Shown here one piece after another: positions 9,100 through 17,132 of a stretch of 64,000 nucleotides of DNA; the stretch's first letter is position 1, and the number at the start of each line of letters is the position of its first letter. The notes under the pieces are model-generated. The model was not told the DNA's origin. It saw only the letters and a list, made by a program, of their open reading frames with translations, and made no database searches. Source of the DNA: Spirosoma terrae (lineage in GTDB: Bacteria > Bacteroidota > Bacteroidia > Cytophagales > Spirosomataceae). Location of the stretch: the NCBI RefSeq assembly GCF_010435915.1, contig NZ_JAAFZH010000008.1, forward strand, positions 1 to 64,000, given 5' to 3'. The position numbers and the translations under genes are program-made.

Positions 9100-10344
9100 T
9101 TAGAACCGATCGGGACTGAACGCAGCAATTTCCATACTATCGACTTTGTTGTCTATAGCCTCACTGACGAGTTTTCCCGTGGCGGGCCCCAGACTTAAGC
9201 CCATCATGCCATGTCCCGTCGCTAAAACTACATTATCGAAGCGATCGGTCCGGCCAATATAGGGAAGGCCATCGGGTGAGCAGGGCCGTAGTCCTCGCCA
9301 GACTTTTTCTACAGTCGGCATGGGCACCGTAATGTCGGGGTAGTAGTTGTTGATCGAGTCAACGATGCCTTTCACCCGATTCATATTGATGGTCATATCG
9401 GTGCCAGCCACTTCGAGCGTGCCTGCAAATCGGAGATCCTGACCCATAGGCGTAGCGGTCGCCCGCGCTTCGAGCATAATGGCGGGTATGCGCACATTAT
9501 TCGATACGTTACGTAGCATGAAGCTGTAGCCTTTTCCGCCCTGCAACGACAAATTCAATCCTAAAGACCTGGAAAGCTCCGGCGACCAGGCTCCTCCGGC
9601 AATAACAACCGCGTCAATATCAACAGAACCTTGCTGGGTTTGAATGGATTTGACACGTGAGCCTGCTTTTGTAAAGCCAGTCACTGTCTGATTTTCCAGA
9701 ATCCGTACACCGGCGCTACGTAGATAGGCCACCAGCGACCGAATCAGCTCGTTCGGGTTCAGGTGTGCGTCGCCGGGATAGAGAATGCCTCCGCGCACCG
9801 TAACGCGCGTGTTGGGTTCCAGTTCCTGCACCTGCCGGGCATCGAGAATACGGGCTTCAATACCGGCTCGGTTGGCTACGTCGGCCTCCTCGGCCATTTC
9901 GTGTTCGGCCGATGCTGTCTTGTAAAGCATGAACAGCCCGCGCTCCTGCCATTCGAATTCCAGATCGCCGTTGGCCGCCAGATCCTGATAGAGCGCTTTG
10001 CTGAGCAGGCTCAGGTCACGTAGTGCCGGAATGGACCGTTGTACGTGCTCGTCATTGGCGTGCTGGTAGAATAGCCAGCCCCATCGGGCCAGATCCAGAT
10101 TGAGCCGGGGTTTAACGTAGAAGGGACTCGTCGATTTCAACATCCAGCGCATGCCTTTGGCGATCATACCAGGCTGTGCCAGCGGAATGATATGACTCGG
10201 TACAATCATGCCGGCATTCCCAAACGAACAGCCGTCGGCAATAGGCCCCTGATCGAAAACCGTAACGCGGTGCCCGGCCTTATGCAGATAATAGGCAGAG
10301 CAAAGCCCAATAATTCCTCCACCAACAATACCAACGTGTGCCAT
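9100..10344 (-). CDS. FAD-dependent D-hydroxyproline dehydrogenase (DadA-like)
   Basis: DadA/DAO-family flavoenzyme of 414 residues. The dinucleotide-binding motif GIVGGGIIGLCSAYYL begins at residue 5, and the C-terminal FAD motif runs around LRPCSPDGLPYIGR and TGHGMMGLSLGPATGKL. By family it oxidises a D-amino acid; because the two genes upstream encode a hydroxyproline epimerase and a DapA-like deaminase, the substrate is most likely cis-4-hydroxy-D-proline, giving 1-pyrroline-4-hydroxy-2-carboxylate. Electrons would go to a quinone or other acceptor if it is a dehydrogenase, or to oxygen if an oxidase; sequence alone does not tell. It is the last gene of the cluster; a 25-base perfect hairpin separates it from the epimerase gene. 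Confidence 0.88.
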   Translation of the reverse strand: MAHVGIVGGGIIGLCSAYYLHKAGHRVTVFDQGPIADGCSFGNAGMIVPSHIIPLAQPGMIAKGMRWMLKSTSPFYVKPRLNLDLARWGWLFYQHANDEHVQRSIPALRDLSLLSKALYQDLAANGDLEFEWQERGLFMLYKTASAEHEMAEEADVANRAGIEARILDARQVQELEPNTRVTVRGGILYPGDAHLNPNELIRSLVAYLRSAGVRILENQTVTGFTKAGSRVKSIQTQQGSVDIDAVVIAGGAWSPELSRSLGLNLSLQGGKGYSFMLRNVSNNVRIPAIMLEARATATPMGQDLRFAGTLEVAGTDMTINMNRVKGIVDSINNYYPDITVPMPTVEKVWRGLRPCSPDGLPYIGRTDRFDNVVLATGHGMMGLSLGPATGKLVSEAIDNKVDSMEIAAFSPDRF

Positions 10345-10362
10345 GATAGAATGATAGACTAG

Positions 10363-10435
10363 TTGACTGATAGACTGAGTGAATGATTAAAATGCGCGTC
10401 AGCTTATTTTATCATTCACTCAGTCTATCAGTCAA
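10363..10435. repeat. Long intergenic hairpin in hydroxyproline operon
   Basis: A 25-base perfect inverted repeat (10363-10387 and 10411-10435) with a 23-base loop that can pair further. The arms are built from short words such as GATAGA, GAGTGAAT and GAATGAT, the same vocabulary used by the hairpin at 11480-11562. It almost fills the gap between the epimerase and dehydrogenase genes, so it may modulate read-through or mRNA decay. Confidence 0.7.
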
Positions 10436-10437
10436 AA

Positions 10438-11442
10438 TTAAATAACCTGAAAACCGTGAACGTATGGGTCCTCTTCGTCCAGAATAATGTGATTGTAGCC
10501 ATGAATACGCGCCCAGCCTTCAATACTCGGTACGATAGCCGGTACGCCGGCCAGTTCGGTTTCGGCTTCAATACGTCCGTTGAAAATTGACCCGATGATA
10601 CTTTCATGAACAAACACGTCGCCAGGCTTCAGCAGACCTTTGGCGTAACGCTGAGCCATCCGGGCCGACGTACCGGTGCCACACGGCGACCGATCAATGG
10701 CTTTGTCGCCGTAGAACACCGCGTTACGTGCCGTTGAGGTTTCTTGCAGCGGTTTACCTGTCCAGAGAATATGGCTCAGGCCATTAATGGTCGGATTTTC
10801 GGGGTGAACGAATGTATAGTGTTCGTTCATGCGCTGCCGCATGGTACGTGCCCAACCAATCAACTGCTCGGCTTTGAAATGCTCCAGACCCGGAAAGTTG
10901 GGTTGCGGATCGACAATGGCGTAGAAATTACCGCCATACGCTACGTCGACGGTCAGCGTACCCAGCTCAGGACAGTCGACGGTTAAGGCTTCGGCAGCCA
11001 GATACGACTTGATGTTCGTGATCTTTACCGACGTCACTTTTTTGCCCTCCTGCACATACTCGGCCCGTACCAGACCAGCCGGTACTTCCAGATTCAGTAC
11101 GCCCGGTGTTTTGGGCATAATCAGGTTTTGCTCGATGGCTACCGTTACGGTTCCAATGGTCCCGTGACCGCACATGGGCAAACAGCCCGATGTTTCGATG
11201 AACAGAACACCCGCGTCATTGGCTGGGTCGGTGGGCGGGTAGAGAATGCTGCCCGACATCATATCGTGGCCGCGCGGTTCAAACATCAGGCCGGTACGTA
11301 TCCAGTCGTATTCACGTAGGAAATGCTGACGTTTTTCGCTCATCGATGCCCCTTGAAGAAAGGGAATGCTGCCGCCCGTTACGACCCGTACGGGATTACC
11401 GCAGGTATGGGCATCAATGCAAAAAAAATGGTACTCCGCCAT
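10438..11442 (-). CDS. 4-hydroxyproline 2-epimerase (proline racemase family)
   Basis: Converts trans-4-hydroxy-L-proline to cis-4-hydroxy-D-proline. The protein is 334 residues when started at the ATG at 11442 (MAEYHFFCIDAHTCGNP), the normal family N-terminus; a longer reading frame upstream translates an intergenic hairpin and is unlikely. Both catalytic cysteines are present: C91 in MCGHGTIG and C254 in SPCGTGTSA. Two cysteines separate epimerases and racemases from trans-3-hydroxyproline dehydratases, which have Thr at one position. The neighbours (D-hydroxyproline dehydrogenase and DapA-like deaminase) favour hydroxyproline over proline as substrate. Confidence 0.92.
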   Translation of the reverse strand: MAEYHFFCIDAHTCGNPVRVVTGGSIPFLQGASMSEKRQHFLREYDWIRTGLMFEPRGHDMMSGSILYPPTDPANDAGVLFIETSGCLPMCGHGTIGTVTVAIEQNLIMPKTPGVLNLEVPAGLVRAEYVQEGKKVTSVKITNIKSYLAAEALTVDCPELGTLTVDVAYGGNFYAIVDPQPNFPGLEHFKAEQLIGWARTMRQRMNEHYTFVHPENPTINGLSHILWTGKPLQETSTARNAVFYGDKAIDRSPCGTGTSARMAQRYAKGLLKPGDVFVHESIIGSIFNGRIEAETELAGVPAIVPSIEGWARIHGYNHIILDEEDPYVHGFQVI

Positions 11443-11479
11443 TTTACATAATGATAGAATGAGTGAATTAGGGAATGAG

Positions 11480-11562
11480 TGATAGAGTGAGGGAATGATA
11501 GAATGAGTGAATAAACTGACGCACATTTTATTCACTCATTCTATCATTCCCTCACTCTATCA
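11480..11562. repeat. 36-base perfect hairpin made of short direct words
   Basis: Arms 11480-11515 and 11527-11562 are perfectly complementary over 36 bases with an 11-base loop. Within each arm, GATAGA, GAGTGA and GGGAATGA recur, and the repeats extend upstream to about 11451. The element lies between the deaminase and epimerase genes of the same operon and shares its word set with 10363-10435. The structure is unusually strong for an intra-operon space. Confidence 0.8.
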
Positions 11563-11568
11563 TTAAAC

Positions 11569-12474
11569 TTAAACCAGAACCGGGCGTTTGGCGAGGGCCG
11601 TTTGAATAACATTCAGAACTTGCTCGCGTTCAGCACCGATGAGTGGCAGACGGGGAGCCCGCACATATTCTGAACCAATGCCGGTGGCCGTTGCTGCCAG
11701 TTTAATATACTGTACCAGTTTAGGATGAATGTCGAGCTCCAGCAGAGGCATGAACCAACGGTAGATCTCCAGTGCTTCGGCAATCTGACCCGCTTTCGCC
11801 AGGTCATAAATAGCCATTGTCTCCTGTGGGAAGGCATCGACCAGGCCACCAACCCAACCATCGCAACCCAGCAGCAGGGCTTCCAGCGCTAACGTATCGA
11901 CACCGCCCAGCAGTTTGAACCGGTCGCCAAAGGCATTACGCATACGCGTTATGTTGGTCAGGTCGCGCGTGGATTCCTTCACGGCCTGGATGTTGGAAAA
12001 TTCGGCCAGCTCTTCGAACATGGCAACCGTAGTCATGATCTTGTAATCGTACGGATTGTTGTAGATCATGATTGGTAGCGAGGTTTCTTTCGCTACGGAT
12101 TTGAAATACGTTACGGTTTCCCGGGAATCGGAAGGGTAACGCATTGGTGGGAGCAGCATTAGACCGTCGGCACCGTTACGTTCTGCGTCCTGAGCGCAGG
12201 CAATTGCCTGTTTGGTTGCCTGTTCGGCAATGTTGACTAGCACAGGCACCTTACCAGCCGAAACGGCCAGCGCTGAGCTGAGGAGTTCGATTTTCTCGCT
12301 GTTAAGCAACGTACTGGCTTCGCCCAATGAACCGCCAATGATGAAACCGTGGACACCGGCTTCCAACTGGGCATTCAGATTCTTTTCGAAAAGAGGGATA
12401 TCGAGCTGATCATCAGCCGTGAAGGGTGTCAGAAGCGCAGGGTAGACGCCTTCCCACTGAACAGAGACGTTCAT
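11569..12474 (-). CDS. DapA-like 1-pyrroline-4-hydroxy-2-carboxylate deaminase
   Basis: A 301-residue class I aldolase-fold protein of the dihydrodipicolinate synthase/N-acetylneuraminate lyase family. The Schiff-base lysine is K166 (AVKEST) and the partner tyrosine Y138 (IYNNPY); the substrate-loop motif GGSLGEAST is at 47-55. In hydroxyproline catabolism the DapA homologue deaminates and dehydrates 1-pyrroline-4-hydroxy-2-carboxylate to 2-oxoglutarate semialdehyde, and the context here (epimerase, D-hydroxyproline dehydrogenase) points to that reaction rather than lysine synthesis. It is the first gene of the minus-strand cluster and faces the divergent AraC gene. The next enzyme, 2-oxoglutarate semialdehyde dehydrogenase, is not in this window. 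Confidence 0.85.
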   Translation of the reverse strand: MNVSVQWEGVYPALLTPFTADDQLDIPLFEKNLNAQLEAGVHGFIIGGSLGEASTLLNSEKIELLSSALAVSAGKVPVLVNIAEQATKQAIACAQDAERNGADGLMLLPPMRYPSDSRETVTYFKSVAKETSLPIMIYNNPYDYKIMTTVAMFEELAEFSNIQAVKESTRDLTNITRMRNAFGDRFKLLGGVDTLALEALLLGCDGWVGGLVDAFPQETMAIYDLAKAGQIAEALEIYRWFMPLLELDIHPKLVQYIKLAATATGIGSEYVRAPRLPLIGAEREQVLNVIQTALAKRPVLV

Positions 12475-12510
12475 AGTAGTATGCTTATGTGTTAATTGCA
12501 GATTTTAGAT

Positions 12511-12518
12511 CAAAGTTA
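12511..12518 (-). promoter_or_regulatory. Putative hydroxyproline operon promoter (-7 box)
   Basis: On the minus strand TAACTTTG matches TAnnTTTG exactly, 36 bases before the deaminase start codon, in the 144-base divergent gap shared with the AraC gene. The matching -33 element is not convincing, as expected of a promoter that needs an activator. On the plus strand TATATTCG at 12597-12604, one mismatch from consensus, may serve the regulator gene. Confidence 0.45.
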
Positions 12519-12618
12519 ATCTGGATACAGGAAGGAATCTTCTGACCTATTCATTGATTGTAATACTATTTTCACCAGAAAAATATAAAGCAGAATTATA
12601 TTCGCAAAAAAGCTAACA

Positions 12619-13485
12619 GTGAAGCCATTATTGTTCAAAGTTCCATCGATTGACGACCGATCCTTTCGTATTGAGCAGGATAGTCAGCCGCATTTCTATG
12701 GCAAGCTTCATTTTCATCCGGAAATTCAGTTGACATTGATTCAGGAAGGCGAGGGGACATTACTAGTTGGCGATAAGATTGACCGGTTCAGCCGGTACGA
12801 TGTGTTGATGCTGGGTTCGAACCTGCCGCACGTACTACGTAGTGATCCTGATTATTTTGAGGAGGGGTCACTACGTCGGTCGGTATCGGTGTCTATTCTG
12901 TTTCGTGCCGAGCAGTTGGAGCCCACTATCCTGAGTTTACCCGAGACCCGGCATCTGCAGCAGTTGTTTCGGGAAGCGCAGCACGGCATTCGGTTTCGCT
13001 GTCGGGAAGGGCATCCATTGGCCGAACAGCTGGAAACGCTGCCCACGCTACGTCCTTTCGACCAATTACTGCACCTGCTGACTATTCTGGATTATCTGGC
13101 TACGAACACAGATCGGGAGGTATTATCTGTAACGGCCTACGAGCAGCCGCAGCGTCCCGAAGATCACCGTCGTCTGGAGCGCGTTTTTTCGTATATTCTG
13201 GAGAACTACCATACGCCTATTACGCTGGACGATGTAGCGAGTATTGCCAATCTGACACCGGGGGCTTTTTGTCGTTTCTTCCGGCAGCATACCCGTAAAA
13301 CATTCTCGACGTTGCTGAATGAGGTACGTATTGAACACGCCTGTCGGTATTTGCGCGAGTCGAAACAAACAATTAGCCAGACGGCGTTTAGTTGCGGCTA
13401 CACGAATCTCTCGAATTTTAATCGCCAGTTTAAGGAAATAACGGGAATGCCCCCCAGCGATTACATTCGAAGCTATCAGGGTTGA
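12619..13485 (+). CDS. AraC-family regulator with N-terminal cupin
   Basis: A 288-residue transcription factor. The first ~100 residues form a cupin sensor domain (HFHPEIQLTLIQEGEGTLLVG), and the last ~100 residues hold two helix-turn-helix units of AraC type: ITLDDVASIANLTPGAFCRFFRQ and the second helix pair ending in the signature FSCGYTNLSNFNRQFKE followed by TGMPPSDYIR. It is divergent from the hydroxyproline genes with 144 bases between, so it is most likely their regulator, with hydroxyproline or an intermediate as effector (inference). The start codon is GTG at 12619, which gives MKPLLFKVPS, a typical N-terminus for this Bacteroidota subgroup. Confidence 0.92.
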   Translation: MKPLLFKVPSIDDRSFRIEQDSQPHFYGKLHFHPEIQLTLIQEGEGTLLVGDKIDRFSRYDVLMLGSNLPHVLRSDPDYFEEGSLRRSVSVSILFRAEQLEPTILSLPETRHLQQLFREAQHGIRFRCREGHPLAEQLETLPTLRPFDQLLHLLTILDYLATNTDREVLSVTAYEQPQRPEDHRRLERVFSYILENYHTPITLDDVASIANLTPGAFCRFFRQHTRKTFSTLLNEVRIEHACRYLRESKQTISQTAFSCGYTNLSNFNRQFKEITGMPPSDYIRSYQG

Positions 13486-13510
13486 ATGGTACAAGAATCC
13501 AGGTGTATTG

Positions 13511-13630
13511 AGTGATTAGGTTGTCGCAGACAGCATCCTGCTGTCGAAGCCGTAGGCTAAGTTGTAACTACCTAATTAGCCACTGACGTGGCTTCGACAG
13601 CAGGATGCTGTCTGCGACAATTTAATCACT
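13511..13630. repeat. REP-like palindromic element, copy 1
   Basis: Arms 13521-13551 and 13590-13620 pair perfectly over 31 bases, extended outside a two-base mismatch by AGTGATTA (13511-13518) pairing with 13623-13630. Each arm contains the near-palindromic 17-mer GACAGCATCCTGCTGTC (13529-13545; inverted at 13596-13612). The same 17-mer and architecture recur at 20843-20942. The element lies between two convergent genes. Confidence 0.8.
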
Positions 13631-13654
13631 CTGTTCATCTAAGTGTAGGATTCA

Positions 13655-13695
13655 ATAAAAAAGCCTTCCCGAAACGTAAACCATTCGGGAAGGCT
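13655..13695 (-). terminator. Intrinsic terminator of the subtilase gene
   Basis: On the minus strand a 12-base perfect stem (13684-13695 with 13662-13673) is followed at once by a run of T (complement of 13656-13662). It lies 22 bases downstream of the protease stop codon: a textbook intrinsic terminator. Confidence 0.8.
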
Positions 13696-13716
13696 GTGCA
13701 AGAATAAGGGTTACGT

Positions 13717-16647
13717 CTATTGCTTCAAAAGTTTCACCTGACGCTGTTCATTATTAGCACCCACCTGGAGGAAAAAGAGCCCTTTTTCACCCGAAACCGG
13801 GATATGAACACGCTCCGTGGCGTTAGGCTGATCAATTTGATGCTGATGTAAAATACGACCCTGTATATCCGTCAAGGTCATGCGAACGGCTGTTCCGGCC
13901 GTGCCCGTAATTTCGACCGCTGCCGTTTCGCCCACCGGATTGCCCAATACCCGCACTTGTAGACCCGTACCCAATTCAGCTGATAGTCGTCCTGCTCCTG
14001 AGTTACAGGTAGCCAGCCAGTTATAAGTAAAGCTGGCTTCGCCCGCAGTACCGGCCTGGGCGGCTTTTAACGTAACGGTTGGGTTGTCGATATACAGGTT
14101 CAGCGTATAAGGACCGGGGTTAGTAGTTGGGCTCATTTCGTTGGCGACCGAGAAGGAAATGGTCTGTCCATTGACGCCCGAATAGTTCGGATTGAATGTC
14201 AGCGCACGCTGAGTAGGTGAAATCGCGGTACAGCCCACCGTTGTTACACCCGTAATCGTAAAATCAGACGGCGTTGGCGTTGGCGTTGGCGTAGTTGTTC
14301 CGCAGGCCGACAACCAGTTATAAGTAAAGCTGGCTTCGCCCGCAGTACCGGCCTGAGCAGCTTTTAACGTAATGGTTGGATTGTCGATATACAGATTAAG
14401 CGTGTATGGGCCCGGATTGGTGGTTGGGCTTAGCTCATTATTCACAGAAAAAGAGACAGTTTGCCCATTCAGGCCCGCGTATTGTGGATTAAACGTCAAG
14501 GTCCGTTGCGTTGGCGTTACGGTCGTGCAGGTGATTGTATTTACGCCTATGATGGAGAAATTACCCGGCGGGTTTGTCGTTGAATTTGATCCACAGGCAG
14601 CCAGCCAGTTGTAGGTAAAGCTGGCTTCACCCGCCGTACCGCTCTGGGTGGCCTTTAACGTAATGATTGGGTTGTCGGTATACAGATTGAGCGTGTATGG
14701 CCCCGGATTGGTGGTTGGGCTTAGTTCACTGACGACCGAGAAGGAAATGGGTTGGCCATTAACACCCGAATATTGCGGATTGAATGTTAAGGTACGCTGG
14801 CCTGCCGATACGGTTGTGCAGGTAATAGTGGTTACGCCAGCAATAGCAAAATCGGATGCCGACGTACTGATCGCCTGAAGCGCTTTATCGGCCTGAATAA
14901 AGCCGAAACCCGTCCCAAAGTCGAACCCATAATCAAAATCAGGGGTAAGGGGGTCGTCCATGTCGAGCGCAGTTTGCTGAAGCGCTGAAAGAATCGCACT
15001 GCTGGACAGGCTGCTTTCTTTCTGTTTCATCAGCGCAGCTACCGCAGCCGCGTGAGGGGCGGCTGCTGATGTGCCAAAAAAATTGGGAAAGTTATCGGAA
15101 TCTCTAGGAGAATCAACAGTAAAGAACGTAGTGTTCGTACCATCAACAGCCGTGATTTCGGGTTTCTGCCGTACGATCTGGCTAATACGTTGCCCGGCAG
15201 TGTTGAATAGGATTGGCGTGCCGCCAGCCGACGAGAATGGTTCAATAACGGCGGTTGTCAGCCCTCCATCAAAAGCCGGTGTATTATAAAAAGGAGCTGC
15301 TCCTACAGCAATGGCACGAGTTGAGTTGGCGTGTCCCACAACGGTTGAGCTTTTTGTATCGAACTCGATGGCAACGGTGCTACCATAGTTCACCCACTTT
15401 AGTTGCGTCGGGTCTGGGCCGGAATATTTGACTAATACCAGATTGATTGTAGCGGCCGATGCTCCGTTATTAACCAGGCCGATGACCTCAACCGCATCAT
15501 TGCCTGCGTTGGCTGAGAAGCCCGATAAGCTGCCTAGTAAAGTCGTTCCTGAGTAAACCAGAATATCCATGTCGGTTTGGGCACCCGCCCCGCCACTAAC
15601 CGAATAAAATGGATCATCCCACTGGAAGCTGATAATCACCTGCCCACCTCTACCTGGTATTGAGATCCGTTGCCGAAAGTTGCCTCCGCCGAAATCATGT
15701 GCCGAATACGAGCTACTGGGATCATATTGGGGATCAAAGAAAGGTATTGGTTTGAAGGTATTCTGGTAGGAAGAACGTCCGGCGTTGGCGGCAGCTGAGA
15801 AATAGGTTACTCCCTGATTGGTAACTACGTCATCAACGGCCTGCGCAACAACACCATCCTGAAAAAAAGGCTCAGCAAAGTAGCTTATATCGTCCGTAAT
15901 AATTTTGCAGCCAGCAGTAGCCAGATTTCGGATCCCCTGCGCAAAAAGCAATTGCGTATCATAGGCGGTATGGAAGGCAATGGGCGAACCGGGGGCTATG
16001 TCGTGTACTAGTTCGGCCATAGCACGACCTTCGTCCGTTCCTGACGTTAAATCGGACAGCACCTGCACATCAGCCGGCAAATCGCCCGACGCTACGCCTG
16101 CTGGTGCTCCACCTAACGCATTGTATGAATCGGATAGAATGCCCACCTTTACGCCTGCACCCGTAACGCCATAGGCCGACCGGGCCACATTAGCCCGTAG
16201 TGCTACGTCGCCCTGTGAGGTTACCGAGCCAACGTTATGTTTGGGTTTATAGGCGGGTTGGGCAAATTTTAAGGATGGAATGTTCTTTAAGTCGCTTAGC
16301 TTGTCGATGGGCAGATAGCCCGACACCTTTTGCTTATAGACCATCCCGTTTTGGAGGCCCAGATTCTGTAAGGCACGTAACAAATTCTCCCCTTCCTGCT
16401 CCGACGTAGCGGCAGCCTCAATAGCAATAGCATTGTCTCGGGTGGCAAACAGATTTAGTGGCTGTAGACCATTTACCGGCGCCTGGTTCGGGAGTCCTCT
16501 GTTCGTTAAAACAGCATAGAGATCTGATGAGACTTTGGCGTCTCTGGCCTCTTGTTTTACATCCTGGGCGAAGCCCGAAGATGACAACCATAGAAGAAGA
16601 CCTAGGGAGACTATCATCTCTCTGGCGATACGTAAACGTGATTGCAT
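13717..16647 (-). CDS. Secreted subtilase-like protease with type IX sorting domain
   Basis: A 976-residue exported protein: signal peptide to about residue 27, an S8/S53-type catalytic region (about 160-600), three copies of an ~87-residue repeat (about 599-686, 697-783, 795-882) and a C-terminal type IX secretion sorting domain (about 888-976, ending RQVKLLKQ). D173 (ILSDSY) and S527 (GTSAAAPH) match the subtilase Asp and Ser, and N288 the oxyanion Asn. The position expected for the catalytic His reads DEGRAM, with E206, as in sedolisin-like Ser-Glu-Asp enzymes, so it may be a Glu-type variant. The repeats start FxIxGVTTIxC and end YNWLxAC and recur in the protein at 17133. A short TP-rich linker precedes the third repeat. 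Confidence 0.87.
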   Translation of the reverse strand: MQSRLRIAREMIVSLGLLLWLSSSGFAQDVKQEARDAKVSSDLYAVLTNRGLPNQAPVNGLQPLNLFATRDNAIAIEAAATSEQEGENLLRALQNLGLQNGMVYKQKVSGYLPIDKLSDLKNIPSLKFAQPAYKPKHNVGSVTSQGDVALRANVARSAYGVTGAGVKVGILSDSYNALGGAPAGVASGDLPADVQVLSDLTSGTDEGRAMAELVHDIAPGSPIAFHTAYDTQLLFAQGIRNLATAGCKIITDDISYFAEPFFQDGVVAQAVDDVVTNQGVTYFSAAANAGRSSYQNTFKPIPFFDPQYDPSSSYSAHDFGGGNFRQRISIPGRGGQVIISFQWDDPFYSVSGGAGAQTDMDILVYSGTTLLGSLSGFSANAGNDAVEVIGLVNNGASAATINLVLVKYSGPDPTQLKWVNYGSTVAIEFDTKSSTVVGHANSTRAIAVGAAPFYNTPAFDGGLTTAVIEPFSSAGGTPILFNTAGQRISQIVRQKPEITAVDGTNTTFFTVDSPRDSDNFPNFFGTSAAAPHAAAVAALMKQKESSLSSSAILSALQQTALDMDDPLTPDFDYGFDFGTGFGFIQADKALQAISTSASDFAIAGVTTITCTTVSAGQRTLTFNPQYSGVNGQPISFSVVSELSPTTNPGPYTLNLYTDNPIITLKATQSGTAGEASFTYNWLAACGSNSTTNPPGNFSIIGVNTITCTTVTPTQRTLTFNPQYAGLNGQTVSFSVNNELSPTTNPGPYTLNLYIDNPTITLKAAQAGTAGEASFTYNWLSACGTTTPTPTPTPSDFTITGVTTVGCTAISPTQRALTFNPNYSGVNGQTISFSVANEMSPTTNPGPYTLNLYIDNPTVTLKAAQAGTAGEASFTYNWLATCNSGAGRLSAELGTGLQVRVLGNPVGETAAVEITGTAGTAVRMTLTDIQGRILHQHQIDQPNATERVHIPVSGEKGLFFLQVGANNEQRQVKLLKQ

Positions 16648-17132
16648 AAATAATTGGATTAGGGATGTAGAATATTACCTAAATATGGGTTAAAAATATA
16701 GCTGTTCGACAGGCTATAGGATATTTATATTGAATGGTCATAGACAAGGAAATAGCGCTGATTCGTTCACTCCCATAAATCGGTTATTCACACTCAATAT
16801 TCGGTAGATGGCAACCATTTAACGACCTGGTGATTGCTTGTTTCCTACCTTTCGCTTATTAAGAAAAGCCTTCATTCAACGCTTCTGGCATTGAGCGTTG
16901 CCGGAGCATAGTGCTACGTATTCGATTATCGATGATTCCGCGTATAACGTCTGATCCATTGACGACAAAAAAGAAGGCAGACAGGCTATGTAAGCCTGGT
17001 ATCGACTACATACCAGAAACCCGATTCCTGACGAATAAGGAGCCCCCGAACGTCAGCATTGATAGTACTATTCACGTCCTTAATTAGTAGTTTTTAGATG
17101 TGCTATTCCCCGGCCAAAATCTCTCGTTTTTT
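16648..17132. other. Divergent intergenic region, no gene seen
   Basis: About 485 bases between two divergently transcribed exported-protein genes. I see no convincing reading frame. It holds two small hairpins: CTGGTAT at 16996-17002 pairing with 17010-17016, and CAACGCT/AGCGTTG near 16877-16900. It presumably contains both promoters, but no good TTTG / TAnnTTTG pair is evident. Confidence 0.5.

Noticed and set aside
10438..11535. Longer start for the hydroxyproline epimerase at 11535
   Set aside because: The extra 31 residues translate a 36-base hairpin, while the ATG at 11442 gives the family's normal N-terminus.
9037..13630. CRISPR array as explanation of the repeated words near 11.5 kb and 13.5 kb
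   Set aside because: The repeats are inverted, not regularly spaced direct repeats with unique spacers, and no cas genes are present.
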